Source: Microbacterium pseudoresistens
Lineage (GTDB): Bacteria; Actinomycetota; Actinomycetes; Actinomycetales; Microbacteriaceae
Assembly (NCBI RefSeq): GCF_013409745.1
Contig: NZ_JACCBH010000001.1
Span: 1,922,001 to 1,986,000 of the forward strand
DNA: 64,000 bases
Direction of reading: 5' to 3'
Below, in pieces: positions 51,315 to 60,546 of the stretch. The notes beneath the pieces were generated by a model that did no database searches, was not told where the DNA came from, and saw nothing but the letters and a program-made list of their open reading frames with translations. Position numbers and translations under genes: made by a program. Position 1 is the stretch's first letter. Each line of letters begins with the position of its first letter.

Positions 51315-52642
51315 TCCTCCTCCAATGCGCTGTCGATGAGGGACGATGCGAAACCCAGATATTCGGCAGGGTCGAGGAGCTCGTGCACGTCGAGACCCGC
51401 GGAAGCCGCGTACGGGGCGAGGGCCGCCGTGACATCCGTCCCGGCGCGCGCGGCCTCGATCAATGCCGTCGCCGCCTCTTCTCCGAGCGCGATCGAAACT
51501 CGCTCCGCGACGATCAGGCTCCCGGTCATGCGCAGGTTCCGGGCGATCGCGTCGGAATCGACGCGCAGCCCTTCGAGAAGCCGCCTCGCGGTTCCCGATG
51601 CGCCCAGCGCCAGCCGCGACAGTTCGCGAAGAGCAGGCCACTCCGCGTGCCAGCTCCCGTCTGGTCGTTCGTCGACCGCGAGCGCCGACGCGGTGTGCAG
51701 GGTCGCGGCGAGATGCGGCGCCCGGACCGCCGCCGAACGGATGAGCACTGCCGCGGTGGGGTTCTGCTTCTGCGGCATCGCCGACGAGCCGCCGGCGGCG
51801 TGTTCGTGGGCCTCGCCGATCTCGGTGCGGCTGAGGGTTGCGACGTCGGCGGCGATGACGCCCAGCGCGTCGAGCACTTGAACGAGTGCGTCTCCGAGCT
51901 CTGTGACCGGCCACCTCGTCGTATGCCATGGCGCGTGCGGAACGGCGAGACCGAGTTCGGCGGCGAAAGCCGCGGGGAGCCGCGCCGCGCCGGCGCTGCC
52001 GCCGATCTGCACGAAGGACGCCAGCGTACCGCCGGCGCCGCCGAGCTGCGCGGGAAGATCGGCGGCGAGCTGCTCGAGGCGCCCGGCTGCACGCTTCATG
52101 CCGCGCAGCCAGTTCGCGGCCCGCAGCCCGAATGTCGTCGGCACTCCGTGCTGCGTGAGCGATCGAGCGGCACCGACATCGTTCCGGTGCGCTTCCGCAA
52201 GCGCCGCCACGGCGGTTTCCGCATCCCGCAGCACGGCGACCGTCTCGCCGGCGGCCTGCTGAGCGACCACCATGAGCGCGGAGTCGAGGATGTCCTGGCT
52301 CGTCGCGCCGCGATGCACCCATTCGCGGGCCTCCGCGGGGACGGCCGATCGCAGCATGCCGACGAGCGGAATCACCGGATTCCCTCCCGCGACCGCCGCC
52401 CTGGCCAGTGCGTCCAGATCGACCGCCCGGGCGATGTCGTCTCGCCGGGCGAAGGCGTTCGAGATCGCGTCTGCGAGCTCGGTCGGTGCGGCGCCGACCT
52501 TCGCCCACGCCCTCGCCAGAGCAGCTTCCGTGCCGACGAGGGCGTCGCGGATCGCAGCATCGGTCACCGCCTCGTCGAAGCCGGTCGTCACCGGCGAGAG
52601 CAGGCCGTGGTCGAGGGCAGGCGACTCAGTTCGAGAACGCAA
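51311..52642 (-). CDS. pcaB: 3-Carboxy-cis,cis-muconate cycloisomerase
   Basis: A 443-residue fumarase/aspartase-superfamily enzyme. It has VHRGATSQDILDSALM with the conserved Thr-Ser, LTQHGVPTTFG, and the superfamily signature SSAMPQKQNP. It lactonises carboxymuconate to 4-carboxymuconolactone. The start is taken as TTG 52642, overlapping the pcaG end by 17 bp, because AGAAGGAG lies about 10 nt upstream and the conserved N-terminus (LLSPVTTGFDE) begins soon after. The exact start is less certain than the gene. Confidence 0.9.
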   Translation of the reverse strand: MRSRTESPALDHGLLSPVTTGFDEAVTDAAIRDALVGTEAALARAWAKVGAAPTELADAISNAFARRDDIARAVDLDALARAAVAGGNPVIPLVGMLRSAVPAEAREWVHRGATSQDILDSALMVVAQQAAGETVAVLRDAETAVAALAEAHRNDVGAARSLTQHGVPTTFGLRAANWLRGMKRAAGRLEQLAADLPAQLGGAGGTLASFVQIGGSAGAARLPAAFAAELGLAVPHAPWHTTRWPVTELGDALVQVLDALGVIAADVATLSRTEIGEAHEHAAGGSSAMPQKQNPTAAVLIRSAAVRAPHLAATLHTASALAVDERPDGSWHAEWPALRELSRLALGASGTARRLLEGLRVDSDAIARNLRMTGSLIVAERVSIALGEEAATALIEAARAGTDVTAALAPYAASAGLDVHELLDPAEYLGFASSLIDSALEEE

Positions 52643-53195
52643 GGAAGACGGTCTCCTTCTGGCCTTGTAGACGGATGTCGTGCTGCAGGTGACCGTCGGG
52701 GGCGCGCGTCGCCACGAGCGTGTCGCGCTCAGGAGCCGTCAGACGTGAGAGCAGCGGATCGGCCTCGAGCAGCGCATCGTTCCCGGGGAGGTAGATGCGG
52801 GTGTGCAGCTTGCTCGGCAGTCCCCGCGAGAAGATGACGGCCGCGAAGAACGGTGCGCCGTCGCCGGGCGCGCCGGGATTGCGGGTCCAGAACTCGTAGC
52901 GCCCCTCGTCGTTCGTGAATGCTCGCCCGAAGCCGGTGAAGCTGCGACCATCGCGCGCGAGGAAACCGCGCAGACGCGGGACCGAGCCGTCGGAGTCCGT
53001 CGACCAGATCTCGATCATGGAATCCGGAACCGGATCGCCGGCGCCGTCGTAGACCGTTCCGCCCAGCACGATCGACCCCGGCGACTGCGGCGGGACGACC
53101 TCGTGCATCCGCGGGTACTCCAGGCCGAAGGCGAAGAAGGGACCGATCGTCTGGCTCCCCGTGGTGCCATGGGTCCTTTCGGGAACCTCAGCCAT
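52626..53195 (-). CDS. pcaG: Protocatechuate 3,4-dioxygenase alpha subunit
   Basis: A 189-residue intradiol dioxygenase alpha chain. TIGPFFAFGL near the N-terminus, YDGAGDPVPDSMIEIW and a later FFAAVIFSRGLPSKLHTRIYLPG track the family fold. As expected for PcaG, the Fe ligand Tyr and His residues of the beta subunit are not conserved. Its ATG overlaps the pcaH stop by one base (TGATG). Confidence 0.93.
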   Translation of the reverse strand: MAEVPERTHGTTGSQTIGPFFAFGLEYPRMHEVVPPQSPGSIVLGGTVYDGAGDPVPDSMIEIWSTDSDGSVPRLRGFLARDGRSFTGFGRAFTNDEGRYEFWTRNPGAPGDGAPFFAAVIFSRGLPSKLHTRIYLPGNDALLEADPLLSRLTAPERDTLVATRAPDGHLQHDIRLQGQKETVFLAFSN

Positions 53196-54016
53196 CACAG
53201 ATCCCCTCCTTCGGGCTCGAACCAGGTGGCATCGGGCCCGTCGACGACGATGTCGAACCGATACCCCAGAGAGAACTCCGGCACGGACAGATCGTGATCG
53301 TACACGGCGACGAGACGATCCCGATCCTCCTGCCGATGGATGCTGTTGTAGATCGGGTCGAGGGCGAAAAGCGGATCCCCCGGGAAATAGAGCTGGGTGA
53401 TGAGCCGCTGAGTGAACGAGGCTCCGAACACCGAGAAATGGATGTGCGCAGGTCGCCAGGCGTTGAGATGGTTCTTCCAGGGGTAGGGGCCCGGCTTGAT
53501 CGTCGTGAAGAAGTACTCGCCGGCGTCGTTCGTGATCGCACGGCCCGCGCCGGTGAAGTGGGGATCCAGCGGTGCCGGGTGCTGATCGCGTCTGTGAACG
53601 TACCGTCCCGCGGCATTCGCCTGCCAGATCTCGATGAGCTGGTGAGGAATCGGGCGGCCCCACGAGTCCAGAAGACGTCCGCGTACCGTCATGCGCTCGC
53701 CCTGGGGTTCGCCGCTGTGCTGCAGGGTGAGATCCGATTCGATCTCTGCCACGTCTCGCTGGCCGAACGCGGGCGACCAGAGCTCGATCGACTCGGGGTC
53801 GACGAGCTGGGGGTCCTTCGTCGGATGACGGAGAAGGCTGGATCTGTACGGAGGGAAATCCTGCACCGTCGTCGGCAGGGTCTCACCTGTGACCTCACGA
53901 GACCGGTACTCGGCATGCAAGTCGCCGATCTCCTGCGAGATGAGGGATTGGGGCTGCAGGCCGGCCGATGCATGCGGGGTCTCAAGGTCCGTCGCGCCGG
54001 ATGCTCCTTCTGTCAT
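53195..54016 (-). CDS. pcaH: Protocatechuate 3,4-dioxygenase beta subunit
   Basis: A 273-residue catalytic subunit. The Fe(III) ligands are visible: Tyr in AAGRYVHRRDQ, Tyr in GPYPWKNH, and the two His in WRPAHIHFSVFG, whose Arg is also the conserved catalytic one. It cleaves protocatechuate to 3-carboxy-cis,cis-muconate. ATG 54016 follows GGAGAGG; the extra 12 residues of the longer frame are Arg/His-rich and unlike the family. It is the first gene of the pcaHGBDCIJ operon. Confidence 0.95.
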   Translation of the reverse strand: MTEGASGATDLETPHASAGLQPQSLISQEIGDLHAEYRSREVTGETLPTTVQDFPPYRSSLLRHPTKDPQLVDPESIELWSPAFGQRDVAEIESDLTLQHSGEPQGERMTVRGRLLDSWGRPIPHQLIEIWQANAAGRYVHRRDQHPAPLDPHFTGAGRAITNDAGEYFFTTIKPGPYPWKNHLNAWRPAHIHFSVFGASFTQRLITQLYFPGDPLFALDPIYNSIHRQEDRDRLVAVYDHDLSVPEFSLGYRFDIVVDGPDATWFEPEGGDL

Positions 54017-54122
54017 GCCTCTCCTTCGACGCCGGTGGTGATGTCCTTCCATGATGTGCGGGCGTCGCGGTCATTTGCGGATGATTCCCATTCAATGAGA
54101 GTTGTTGTACGCTAGCGAGACC
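54017..54122. promoter_or_regulatory. Divergent pca/IclR control region
   Basis: A 106-bp spacer between pcaH and the divergent IclR gene. The sequence CATTCAATG (54089-54097) is a short perfect palindrome inside ATTCCCATTCAATGAGAG, a fair candidate for the IclR/PcaR operator. Promoter hexamers are not clear on either strand. Confidence 0.5.
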
Positions 54123-54875
54123 ATGGCGAATTCTCCTTCCGGCGATTCCGTCGCCGGCCGGCTCATTCGGGTGCTCGAGACGTTCACAGCGGCCCGGATG
54201 GTCCAGACTGCGGCTGAGATCGGGCGACGATCCGGCCTGCCCGACTCGACGGCGCATCGCATCGTCGGCGACCTCGTCCGGGCGGGGCTGCTCGAACGGG
54301 ATCAGGACCGCCGGATCCGTATCGGGATGCGCCTGTGGGAGCTGGCGACGCGCTCGTCCGATGCATTGCGACTGCGGCAGGCCGCTCTGCCGTCAATGGA
54401 GCGCGTGCAGTCCAGGGTGCGCGAGCATACGCAACTGGCGGTCCTCGAGCAGGATGAGGCGCTGTTCCTGGAGCGGCTGTCGGGGCCGGAATCGGGATCG
54501 AACGTCATTCGCGTGGCTGGACGCCTCCCCTTGCACGCTTCGTCGTCGGGGCTCGTGCTGCTCGCGTTCGGGTCGCGCGAACTGCAGGAGCGGATCCTGG
54601 CCGGCCCGCTCGTGGCGCTCTCACGTGAGACCGTCACCGATGCCGCGGCCCTGCGGCGGAAGCTCGCAGAGGTCCGGCGCCTCGGTCATGCCGTCGCTCC
54701 GGGATATGTCGAAGAGGTCTCCACGGGTGTGGCGGTGCCGGTCAAGGACGAGACCGGAGCGGTCACGGCGGCGCTCTCGGTCGTGCTGCGTCGGCATGAC
54801 CTCGTGGAGGCGACGCTGGCAGAACTGCACGCGGCGGCGGGGGAGATCTCCCACGCTCTGGGCCACCGTCGGTGA
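54123..54875 (+). CDS. pcaR: IclR-family regulator of the pca operon
   Basis: A 250-residue IclR protein. The helix-turn-helix reads TAAEIGRRSGLPDSTAHRIVGDLVRAGLL. The effector domain has LPLHASSSGLVLLAF and EEVSTGVAVPVKDE. It is divergent from pcaH across a 106-bp spacer, so control of the pca operon by protocatechuate or an adipate derivative is the natural inference. The gene is given the pcaR symbol by position. ATG 54123 is preferred to TTG 54102. Confidence 0.85.
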   Translation: MANSPSGDSVAGRLIRVLETFTAARMVQTAAEIGRRSGLPDSTAHRIVGDLVRAGLLERDQDRRIRIGMRLWELATRSSDALRLRQAALPSMERVQSRVREHTQLAVLEQDEALFLERLSGPESGSNVIRVAGRLPLHASSSGLVLLAFGSRELQERILAGPLVALSRETVTDAAALRRKLAEVRRLGHAVAPGYVEEVSTGVAVPVKDETGAVTAALSVVLRRHDLVEATLAELHAAAGEISHALGHRR

Positions 54876-54896
54876 GAGGATCCGCGCTGCTGCCGC

Positions 54897-56537
54897 TTAC
54901 CGGGCCGTCGATGCCGGGTACCGGCCGGTGAGCCTCATCGCCAGCCCTTGTGCATCCTCGGGGCAGGCGTCGCCCGACCAGGCGATATGCAGGTCCGGTC
55001 GGATCAGCAGAAGGCCCTCACCGTAGACGCGCGCGGCGTGGTCGGAATCCGGTCTGATCGAGCGGAACGGCGCCCCGAGCCGTTCGAAGGCGGCAGCCAG
55101 TTCGCTGGCGTCGGCACCGGAGGGCGTCGTATCGATGAGCGTGAACTCGAATCCGAACTCATCCTGCAGCGGCCGGCCGTCCCGCAGCCAGACATTGGGA
55201 AGCCGGGCTCCGACGAGCGTCGACGGCGAGTACTCGAACTCCACGGGCTGATCCTCCGAGTCCGGTGCGGCGTCGTACGCGAGGACGGGAGAGGCCATGT
55301 AGCGGTATCCGAGCTCGATGCCGTACAGGTCGTTGCTCCATCGCTGCTCCCGCTCGGCGACCTCTCTGAGGTCGGCACGCGCCCGCTCGCCCGCCGCGCT
55401 CTCATCGGCGATCTCCGGACGCCACATGTCCCGCCACTGACGTCGTCCCTTCGCGGCGCGCCGGGACGCCGCGATGTTCCGCCGACCCGTCGGACGTCGT
55501 TCGGCCTCGTAGGAGTCCAGGAGACCGGGGCCGCCCCAGCCGCCGACGACGGCCGCGAGCTTCCACGCCAGGTCGACCGCGTCGCCGTGCCCCGTGTTCA
55601 TGCCCAGACCCCCGGTAGGGATCACGAGATGGGCGGAGTCCCCGGCGAGGAAGACTCTGCGGTCCCGGTATCGGTTCGCGAGCATCAGACGCTGCTGCCA
55701 GCCTCCGACGTAGAGCGTCTCGTAGTCGATCGGGAAGCCGATGATCTTCTCGAACAGCGGTGGCATCTCCTCATCGGAGGAGACGGTCGCGTGGAGGGAG
55801 AAGTGCTGCTTGTCGTCCTGCACGATGAGGAACGAGTTCTTGTCGTCGGCGATGTGATAATGCCGTCCCTTGCCGATCGGGATGCGATCGAGAAGCTCAT
55901 CCGACCGGAACAGCGCCTGTCGCATCGCGAGCAGCGTCTCGCCCTCCAACGTGAATCCGAGGAGATCCCGGACGGTGCTGGCACCTCCGTCGCAGCCTAC
56001 GAGGTAGTCGGCGTCGATCTCCCACCCCTCGCCAGAGGCCGAGCGCAGTTCGACTTGCACGGCGTCCTCGGTCTGAGTGAAGTCCGTCAGCTCACGATCG
56101 AAGGTGATCTGCACGGAGGGATAGCGGCGTGCGATCTCGCAGAGGAGCGGCTCCAGTGTGTACTGGGAGATCAGCTGATAAGGCACGGCCGCCGTCGTGC
56201 CGTCGTGCGTGGAGCGGTAGGACCGTTTCAGCTCGTTCACCGAGGCGTACTCGTGGGTGACCAGCGGAGGCCGGTTGACGTCTTCCAGACAGATGAAGAC
56301 GTCCATCGGCATGTCGTTGTCGAGGCCCGCATCGCGTATCTCGTCCTCGATGCCCAGGCGGCGGAAGTTCTCCATCGTCCTGGCGTTGCACCTCTCCATC
56401 TTGGGAAGCATCCCGAACGCCGGGCGCTTCTCGAAGAGGTGCACGCTCGCTCCTTGCCGAGCGAGGCCGATCGCCAGGGTGAGGCCGACGGGGCCCGCCC
56501 CCGCGATGACGACATCCGCGCGGGGAAGCGGGGTCAC
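54897..56537 (-). CDS. FAD-dependent aromatic monooxygenase A
   Basis: A 546-residue class A flavoprotein hydroxylase. It has GAGPVGLTLAIGLARQG for FAD, VGCDGGASTVRDLLG (DG motif) and VFLAGDSAHLVIPTGGLGMNTGHGDA (GD motif). It hydroxylates a phenolic ring, perhaps with displacement of a substituent, using NAD(P)H. A thioredoxin-like C-terminal domain follows, as in the MhpA/phenol-hydroxylase group. The GTG at 56537 overlaps the decarboxylase stop, so the two act in sequence. Substrate not determined; convergent with the IclR gene. Confidence 0.87.
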   Translation of the reverse strand: MTPLPRADVVIAGAGPVGLTLAIGLARQGASVHLFEKRPAFGMLPKMERCNARTMENFRRLGIEDEIRDAGLDNDMPMDVFICLEDVNRPPLVTHEYASVNELKRSYRSTHDGTTAAVPYQLISQYTLEPLLCEIARRYPSVQITFDRELTDFTQTEDAVQVELRSASGEGWEIDADYLVGCDGGASTVRDLLGFTLEGETLLAMRQALFRSDELLDRIPIGKGRHYHIADDKNSFLIVQDDKQHFSLHATVSSDEEMPPLFEKIIGFPIDYETLYVGGWQQRLMLANRYRDRRVFLAGDSAHLVIPTGGLGMNTGHGDAVDLAWKLAAVVGGWGGPGLLDSYEAERRPTGRRNIAASRRAAKGRRQWRDMWRPEIADESAAGERARADLREVAEREQRWSNDLYGIELGYRYMASPVLAYDAAPDSEDQPVEFEYSPSTLVGARLPNVWLRDGRPLQDEFGFEFTLIDTTPSGADASELAAAFERLGAPFRSIRPDSDHAARVYGEGLLLIRPDLHIAWSGDACPEDAQGLAMRLTGRYPASTAR

Positions 56538-57577
56538 GAGGCGCTCTGTGTTGACGCGTCGAAGCCGAACAGTCGCGTCGCATTGCGGTGGTAGATGCTC
56601 TCCTTCTCATCTCCGGTCAGCGACTCGAAGCTCTCGATGGCGGCGATGGTGGAGCGGATGAAGCCAGGCCCCTTCTCCGGGTCGTAAGGGCTGTCGGAGG
56701 CGAAGAGCGTGCGATCCACCCCGAAGAAGCGCAACGAGGTCCACAGCGGATCGGCCGCACCGAAGGTCGCGGTGTCCGCGTAGAACATCTTGAAGTAGTC
56801 CATGGGCCGCCGGGTCAGCGGGTGGGGGAGCTCGACATCCTCGCGCTGGCTCTGCGGAGTGCGGGCTCCGAGCTGATCCCATCCCGGCCCGATGCGCCCG
56901 GCGAAGTGAGGGATCATGGCGCCGCCGTGGTGGATGAGGAACTTGAGGTTCGGCCAGCGCTCCAGGATTCCCGAGAAGACGATCCTGGCGCAGAACGCCG
57001 ACAGGTCGTACTCCCATCCGAGCGCCCACCAGATCTCGAACCTGGAACGCGTCTCGGTCGGGTAGTCGGGCCAGGCGGAGGTGCGGTTCGGGTGCACCTG
57101 CACCAGCTTGTCGTGCCGGGCGATGGTCTCCCAGAACGCGTCGAACTCCGGCAGGTCGAGCGGCTTGCCGTGCACATGCGAGTAGATCTGCACGCCGACG
57201 GCGCCCAGCTCGGTGAACGCGTACTCCGCTTCCTCGATCGCCCGCTGCGGGTCGTCAAGCGATACTGCTGCGCAGAATCCGACGAAACGATCCGGGTGAT
57301 CCGCGACCAGTTCGGCGAGGCTGTCGTTGGCGAGCCGAGCCATCTCCGCGTTGAACGCGCTGCTGCCCATGTCCTCCAGCGGCGGTGCGGCGACGTTGAT
57401 CACCTGCCGGTAGGCGCCGAACTCGTCCATCTGCCGGAAGCGGAGGTCGAGGTCGAACAGGGCAGGAATGTTGCGGGTTCTCTCCTGCAGGTTCTTGAGA
57501 GGCGCACTGTCGTCGATGGCGAAGAACCGGTCGGCGTAGCGGGGAGGAAGCAGGTGGCAGAAGGAATCGATCTTCAT
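56534..57577 (-). CDS. Amidohydrolase-superfamily decarboxylase (ACMSD/resorcylate decarboxylase-like)
   Basis: A 347-residue TIM-barrel enzyme. The N-terminal metal motif is IDSFCHLLPP, a D-x-F-x-H form rather than His-x-His or Glu-x-His. Other candidate ligands are VQVHPNRTS, IHHGGAMIPHF and the Asp in FASDSPYDPEKG. Family members decarboxylate dihydroxybenzoates, carboxyvanillate or aminocarboxymuconate semialdehyde without a redox cofactor. Two adjacent aromatic hydroxylases and a maleylacetate reductase suggest a hydroxybenzoate such as gamma-resorcylate (inference). ATG 57577 follows AGGATCCTCCG. Confidence 0.8.
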   Translation of the reverse strand: MKIDSFCHLLPPRYADRFFAIDDSAPLKNLQERTRNIPALFDLDLRFRQMDEFGAYRQVINVAAPPLEDMGSSAFNAEMARLANDSLAELVADHPDRFVGFCAAVSLDDPQRAIEEAEYAFTELGAVGVQIYSHVHGKPLDLPEFDAFWETIARHDKLVQVHPNRTSAWPDYPTETRSRFEIWWALGWEYDLSAFCARIVFSGILERWPNLKFLIHHGGAMIPHFAGRIGPGWDQLGARTPQSQREDVELPHPLTRRPMDYFKMFYADTATFGAADPLWTSLRFFGVDRTLFASDSPYDPEKGPGFIRSTIAAIESFESLTGDEKESIYHRNATRLFGFDASTQSAS

Positions 57578-57664
57578 CGGAGGATCCTATTCTCAGAATA
57601 TGATAGTGGTATAGCTCATTGCGATAACTCAAGAACATAGTGATCGCAGGAGGCATCGTCAAGC
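57578..57664 (-). promoter_or_regulatory. AT-richer control region of the decarboxylase-hydroxylase pair
   Basis: An 87-bp spacer, clearly AT-richer than its flanks. ATTCTCAGAAT (57589-57599), a perfect 5-bp-arm palindrome, lies 12-22 bp upstream of the ATG. On the minus strand TTGAGT and several TATACC/TATCAT-like hexamers are seen, but no spacing is convincing. Confidence 0.45.
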
Positions 57665-59248
57665 TCATGCCCTGGGCAGTCCGAGCAGCCGTCGCCACAT
57701 GGTCCCTGCGTCGTCCGGGGCCGTGTCTCCGGTCCAGGCGACGAACTGATCCGGCCGCACCAGGATCAGGCGGGTTGCATACTCGGCGCGCTCTCCTCGG
57801 CGGTCGTCGCGAACCACGGCCAGGGGGATCCCGAGCGCGCGTGCGACATCCGCGATCGCCGTCACGGCGCTGTCGTCGGCGTCCAGGCCGATCAACGTGA
57901 ACCCGGTGCCGAGGGTTTCGAAGACGTTCTCGCCGGACGTGAGCTGAACCGGTGAGAGGTGATGGCCGGCGCGAGCCGTCATGGTGTGCGTCCCGATGGC
58001 GCCGTTGCGTCCGCCGGCGGGGCCGGCCACCGCGGCCGAGCCCTCGTAGTTCGGTTCGAACGTGCTCAGACGCTTGCCGAAGCCGCGCGACACCTCGGCG
58101 AACTCCTTCTTGAATTCATCCGGATCCTCGCCAGGGGCGTGAGTGCTGAGGAACCTGCGATCATCCAGGATCCAGCCGGCGATGAGCTTCTCGCCCACAT
58201 CGCGGAACACATCGCCCCGTTCGGGCGAGTAGGTGTCCAGAAGCGCGTCTCCGGCCCAGCCTCTGAGCACGGCGTCGAGTTTCCACGACAGATTGACGGC
58301 GTCCTCGAGTCCGTTGTTCAGGCCGAATCCCCCGTATGGCGGGTGGGTGTGGGCCGCATCGCCGGCGACGAAGATCCGGCCCACGCGGTAGTCTTCCGCG
58401 ACCGAGACCCGCAGATCCCAGAAGCCGATGTGCTCGATCTCGCAGGCGACCTGCTCGCCCGCGGCGACGGAGATGAGCTCGACGGCCGCTCTCTCCGGAT
58501 CCGGAGCGTCGGCGGGAACGGGTGCATGGAAGAAGAACTGATCCTCGTCATCGACGCGACCGAAGAACATCCAGTATCCCTGGAGGTCCGGTGCCATCAC
58601 CCGGTAGGTCGTCCGTTTGGGGAACTGCTCAAGGAGCGCATTGAACTCGGCTGAGCGGAACACCACCAGCGCGACGAGTTCGCCGAAGTCGGTTCCGCCG
58701 CGGGCGATGCCCGCGTTCTCGCGCACGAGCGAGCGTCCGCCGTCGCTGCCGATCACGTAGTCGCCGGTCAGGGTGCGCTTCGTCGAGGCCCGTTCGATGA
58801 CGACGGATGCCGACCTGTCGTCCTGTGCGACGTCGACTGCCGTCCACCCGAAGAAGGTGTCGATGTTCGGCAGCTGGGCCACCCGGCGGCGGATGACCTC
58901 TTCGGTCCGGTATTGCGGAAGGCGTACGTTCTTCTGGAAGTAGTAGCGCTGGATGAGCTCGCGCCCGGGAAGCGCATCCCAGATCCCGCTCTGCAGCTGG
59001 TCGTAGACGGTCACCTGACCGATGCCGAAGTCTCCGGGCAGGGATCGAGCCGCACGGAGCTCGTCCGAGATGCCCCAGCGCCAGAAATGCTCGACGGAGC
59101 GCTGAGACAGGCCTTGTCCCTTGGGGATCAGCGAGAGCTCCGTGCGCTTCTCGACGACTGCACAGCGCTGACCGCGCAGACCCAGGTCCAGTGCGAGGGC
59201 CATGCCGACCGGGCCGCCGCCGACGATCACCGCGTTGTACTCTTCCAC
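57665..59248 (-). CDS. FAD-dependent aromatic monooxygenase B
   Basis: A 527-residue class A hydroxylase with FAD motif VIVGGGPVGMALALDLG, the IGSDGGRSLVRE DG motif and the IFVAGDAAHTHPPYGGFGLNNGLEDA GD motif. The C-terminal region is thioredoxin-like. It differs clearly in sequence from monooxygenase A, so the pair probably performs different hydroxylations or serves different substrates. The start is GTG 59248, preceded by GAAAGG; the ~15 residues upstream are Arg/Pro-rich and not family-like. It is divergent from the third importer operon. Confidence 0.87.
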   Translation of the reverse strand: MEEYNAVIVGGGPVGMALALDLGLRGQRCAVVEKRTELSLIPKGQGLSQRSVEHFWRWGISDELRAARSLPGDFGIGQVTVYDQLQSGIWDALPGRELIQRYYFQKNVRLPQYRTEEVIRRRVAQLPNIDTFFGWTAVDVAQDDRSASVVIERASTKRTLTGDYVIGSDGGRSLVRENAGIARGGTDFGELVALVVFRSAEFNALLEQFPKRTTYRVMAPDLQGYWMFFGRVDDEDQFFFHAPVPADAPDPERAAVELISVAAGEQVACEIEHIGFWDLRVSVAEDYRVGRIFVAGDAAHTHPPYGGFGLNNGLEDAVNLSWKLDAVLRGWAGDALLDTYSPERGDVFRDVGEKLIAGWILDDRRFLSTHAPGEDPDEFKKEFAEVSRGFGKRLSTFEPNYEGSAAVAGPAGGRNGAIGTHTMTARAGHHLSPVQLTSGENVFETLGTGFTLIGLDADDSAVTAIADVARALGIPLAVVRDDRRGERAEYATRLILVRPDQFVAWTGDTAPDDAGTMWRRLLGLPRA

Positions 59249-59510
59249 GTCTGCTGACCTTTCTCGTGGCCGAAGGCGGTTCAGCGGCGCCAACGGTGAA
59301 CATCATCCGTTGTGGCCTAATAGTAACACCATTAACATGCAGGACAGGGATGCGCTTCCTCCGCTTGACAGCACCCGGAGGATTAAATAGCCTACGAACA
59401 GGTTTCGAGAATTGATTATCAAGTACTGATAATAGGAGTGCTGCGCAGGTGCAGTGCTTCGGGAGGACGGGCTTCGCAGAGCTGCGAGGTCCCCGACAGT
59501 GAGGAAGATC
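59249..59510. promoter_or_regulatory. Divergent control region of monooxygenase B and the third importer
   Basis: Toward the importer, TTGACA (59365-59370) and TAGCCT (59388-59393) are spaced by 17 bp. Downstream lies ATTATCA-AGTAC-TGATAAT (59415-59433), a perfect 7-bp-arm dyad, likely an operator in the leader. Toward monooxygenase B an AT-rich patch with TTACTA/TATTAG-like hexamers is present near 59315-59340. No small gene is seen in this 262-bp gap. Confidence 0.6.
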
Positions 59511-60512
59511 ATGAACACAGCACGTTTCGTCGGCGGCGCGATCATCGCAGTCGCCGCACTTGCCCTCGCGAGCTGCAGTGCTGGCGGAGACGGCCCTGCC
59601 GACGGCGGTTCGGACGAGAGCGGGGGCACCGAGCCCACCAGCATCGTCGTGGGGACACTCCCGATCGTCGATACCGCGCCGTTGCACCTGGGTATCGAGC
59701 AGGGATTCTTCGAGGAGGAGAACCTGGACGTCACCACGGAGATCGCCTCGGGAGGAGCCGCGCTGCTTCCCGCCGTCGTCAGCGGGGACTATCAGTTCGG
59801 CTTCTCGGAGATGACCTCGCTGCTCATCGCCTCGAGCAAGGGCCTGCCCGTCCAGATCGTGTCCGAAGGTGACTCGTCCAATGGGAACACGACGCTGGGA
59901 GAGGACTACATGGAAGTGCTCGTGGCGCCGGGGAGCGACATCCAGGACGTCAAGGATCTCGAGGGTAAGCGGGTGGCGACGAACGGGATCTCGAACATCA
60001 ACTACGTGCTCGTGCGTGACGGCGTCGACGCGGCCGGAGGCGATTCGGAGAAGGTGGAGTTCATCGAAGTCGCCTTCCCGGATCAGGTCAATGCTCTGAT
60101 GACCGGCCAGGTCGACGCCATCGCCACACCGGAGCCGTTCCACACCATGGCGATCAACCAGGGCGCGATCCCGATCTTCCAGACGTACAGTGCGGTTCCC
60201 AACCTCACCGTCGCATCCTGGTTCACCAGTTCGCAGTATGAGAAGTCGAACCCCGATGTCGTAGCGGCGTTCCAGCGTGCGATCCAGAAGTCGCTCGACT
60301 ACGCGACCGAGAACCCTGAGGAGGCGCGCCGCATTCTCCTCGACTACACGCAGCTCTCTCCGGAGCTCGTCGAGCAGATCGTGCTTCCGGGCTGGCCCGC
60401 AACGCTCAACAGGGCCTCGCTCGAGTACGTCATGGAGGCGACGGATCGTTACGGCCTCATCGAGGGGGACGTCGACCTCGATGCCCTGCTGGGCAGCACA
60501 CCGATCGACTGA
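59511..60512 (+). CDS. ABC importer substrate-binding lipoprotein, NitT/TauT type (third importer)
   Basis: A 333-residue secreted receptor. The signal peptide ends in the lipobox LALASC, then a Gly/Asp/Ser-rich linker. SsuA-like segments are HLGIEQGFFEEENLDV, ALLPAVVSGDYQFGF and LMTGQVDAIATPEPFH. It is first gene of a four-gene importer operon ending in maleylacetate reductase, so a resorcylate- or hydroxybenzoate-like ligand is likely. ATG 59511 follows GAGGAAG. Confidence 0.88.
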   Translation: MNTARFVGGAIIAVAALALASCSAGGDGPADGGSDESGGTEPTSIVVGTLPIVDTAPLHLGIEQGFFEEENLDVTTEIASGGAALLPAVVSGDYQFGFSEMTSLLIASSKGLPVQIVSEGDSSNGNTTLGEDYMEVLVAPGSDIQDVKDLEGKRVATNGISNINYVLVRDGVDAAGGDSEKVEFIEVAFPDQVNALMTGQVDAIATPEPFHTMAINQGAIPIFQTYSAVPNLTVASWFTSSQYEKSNPDVVAAFQRAIQKSLDYATENPEEARRILLDYTQLSPELVEQIVLPGWPATLNRASLEYVMEATDRYGLIEGDVDLDALLGSTPID

Positions 60513-60546
60513 TCTGACTGAATCTCGATATCCGAAGGATATTTCT

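Noticed and set aside
56558..56573. The D-x-F-x-H metal motif of the amidohydrolase as proof of an inactive enzyme
   Set aside because: From memory, D-x-F-x-H is common among uncharacterised members of this superfamily, so it is a variant rather than evidence of inactivity.
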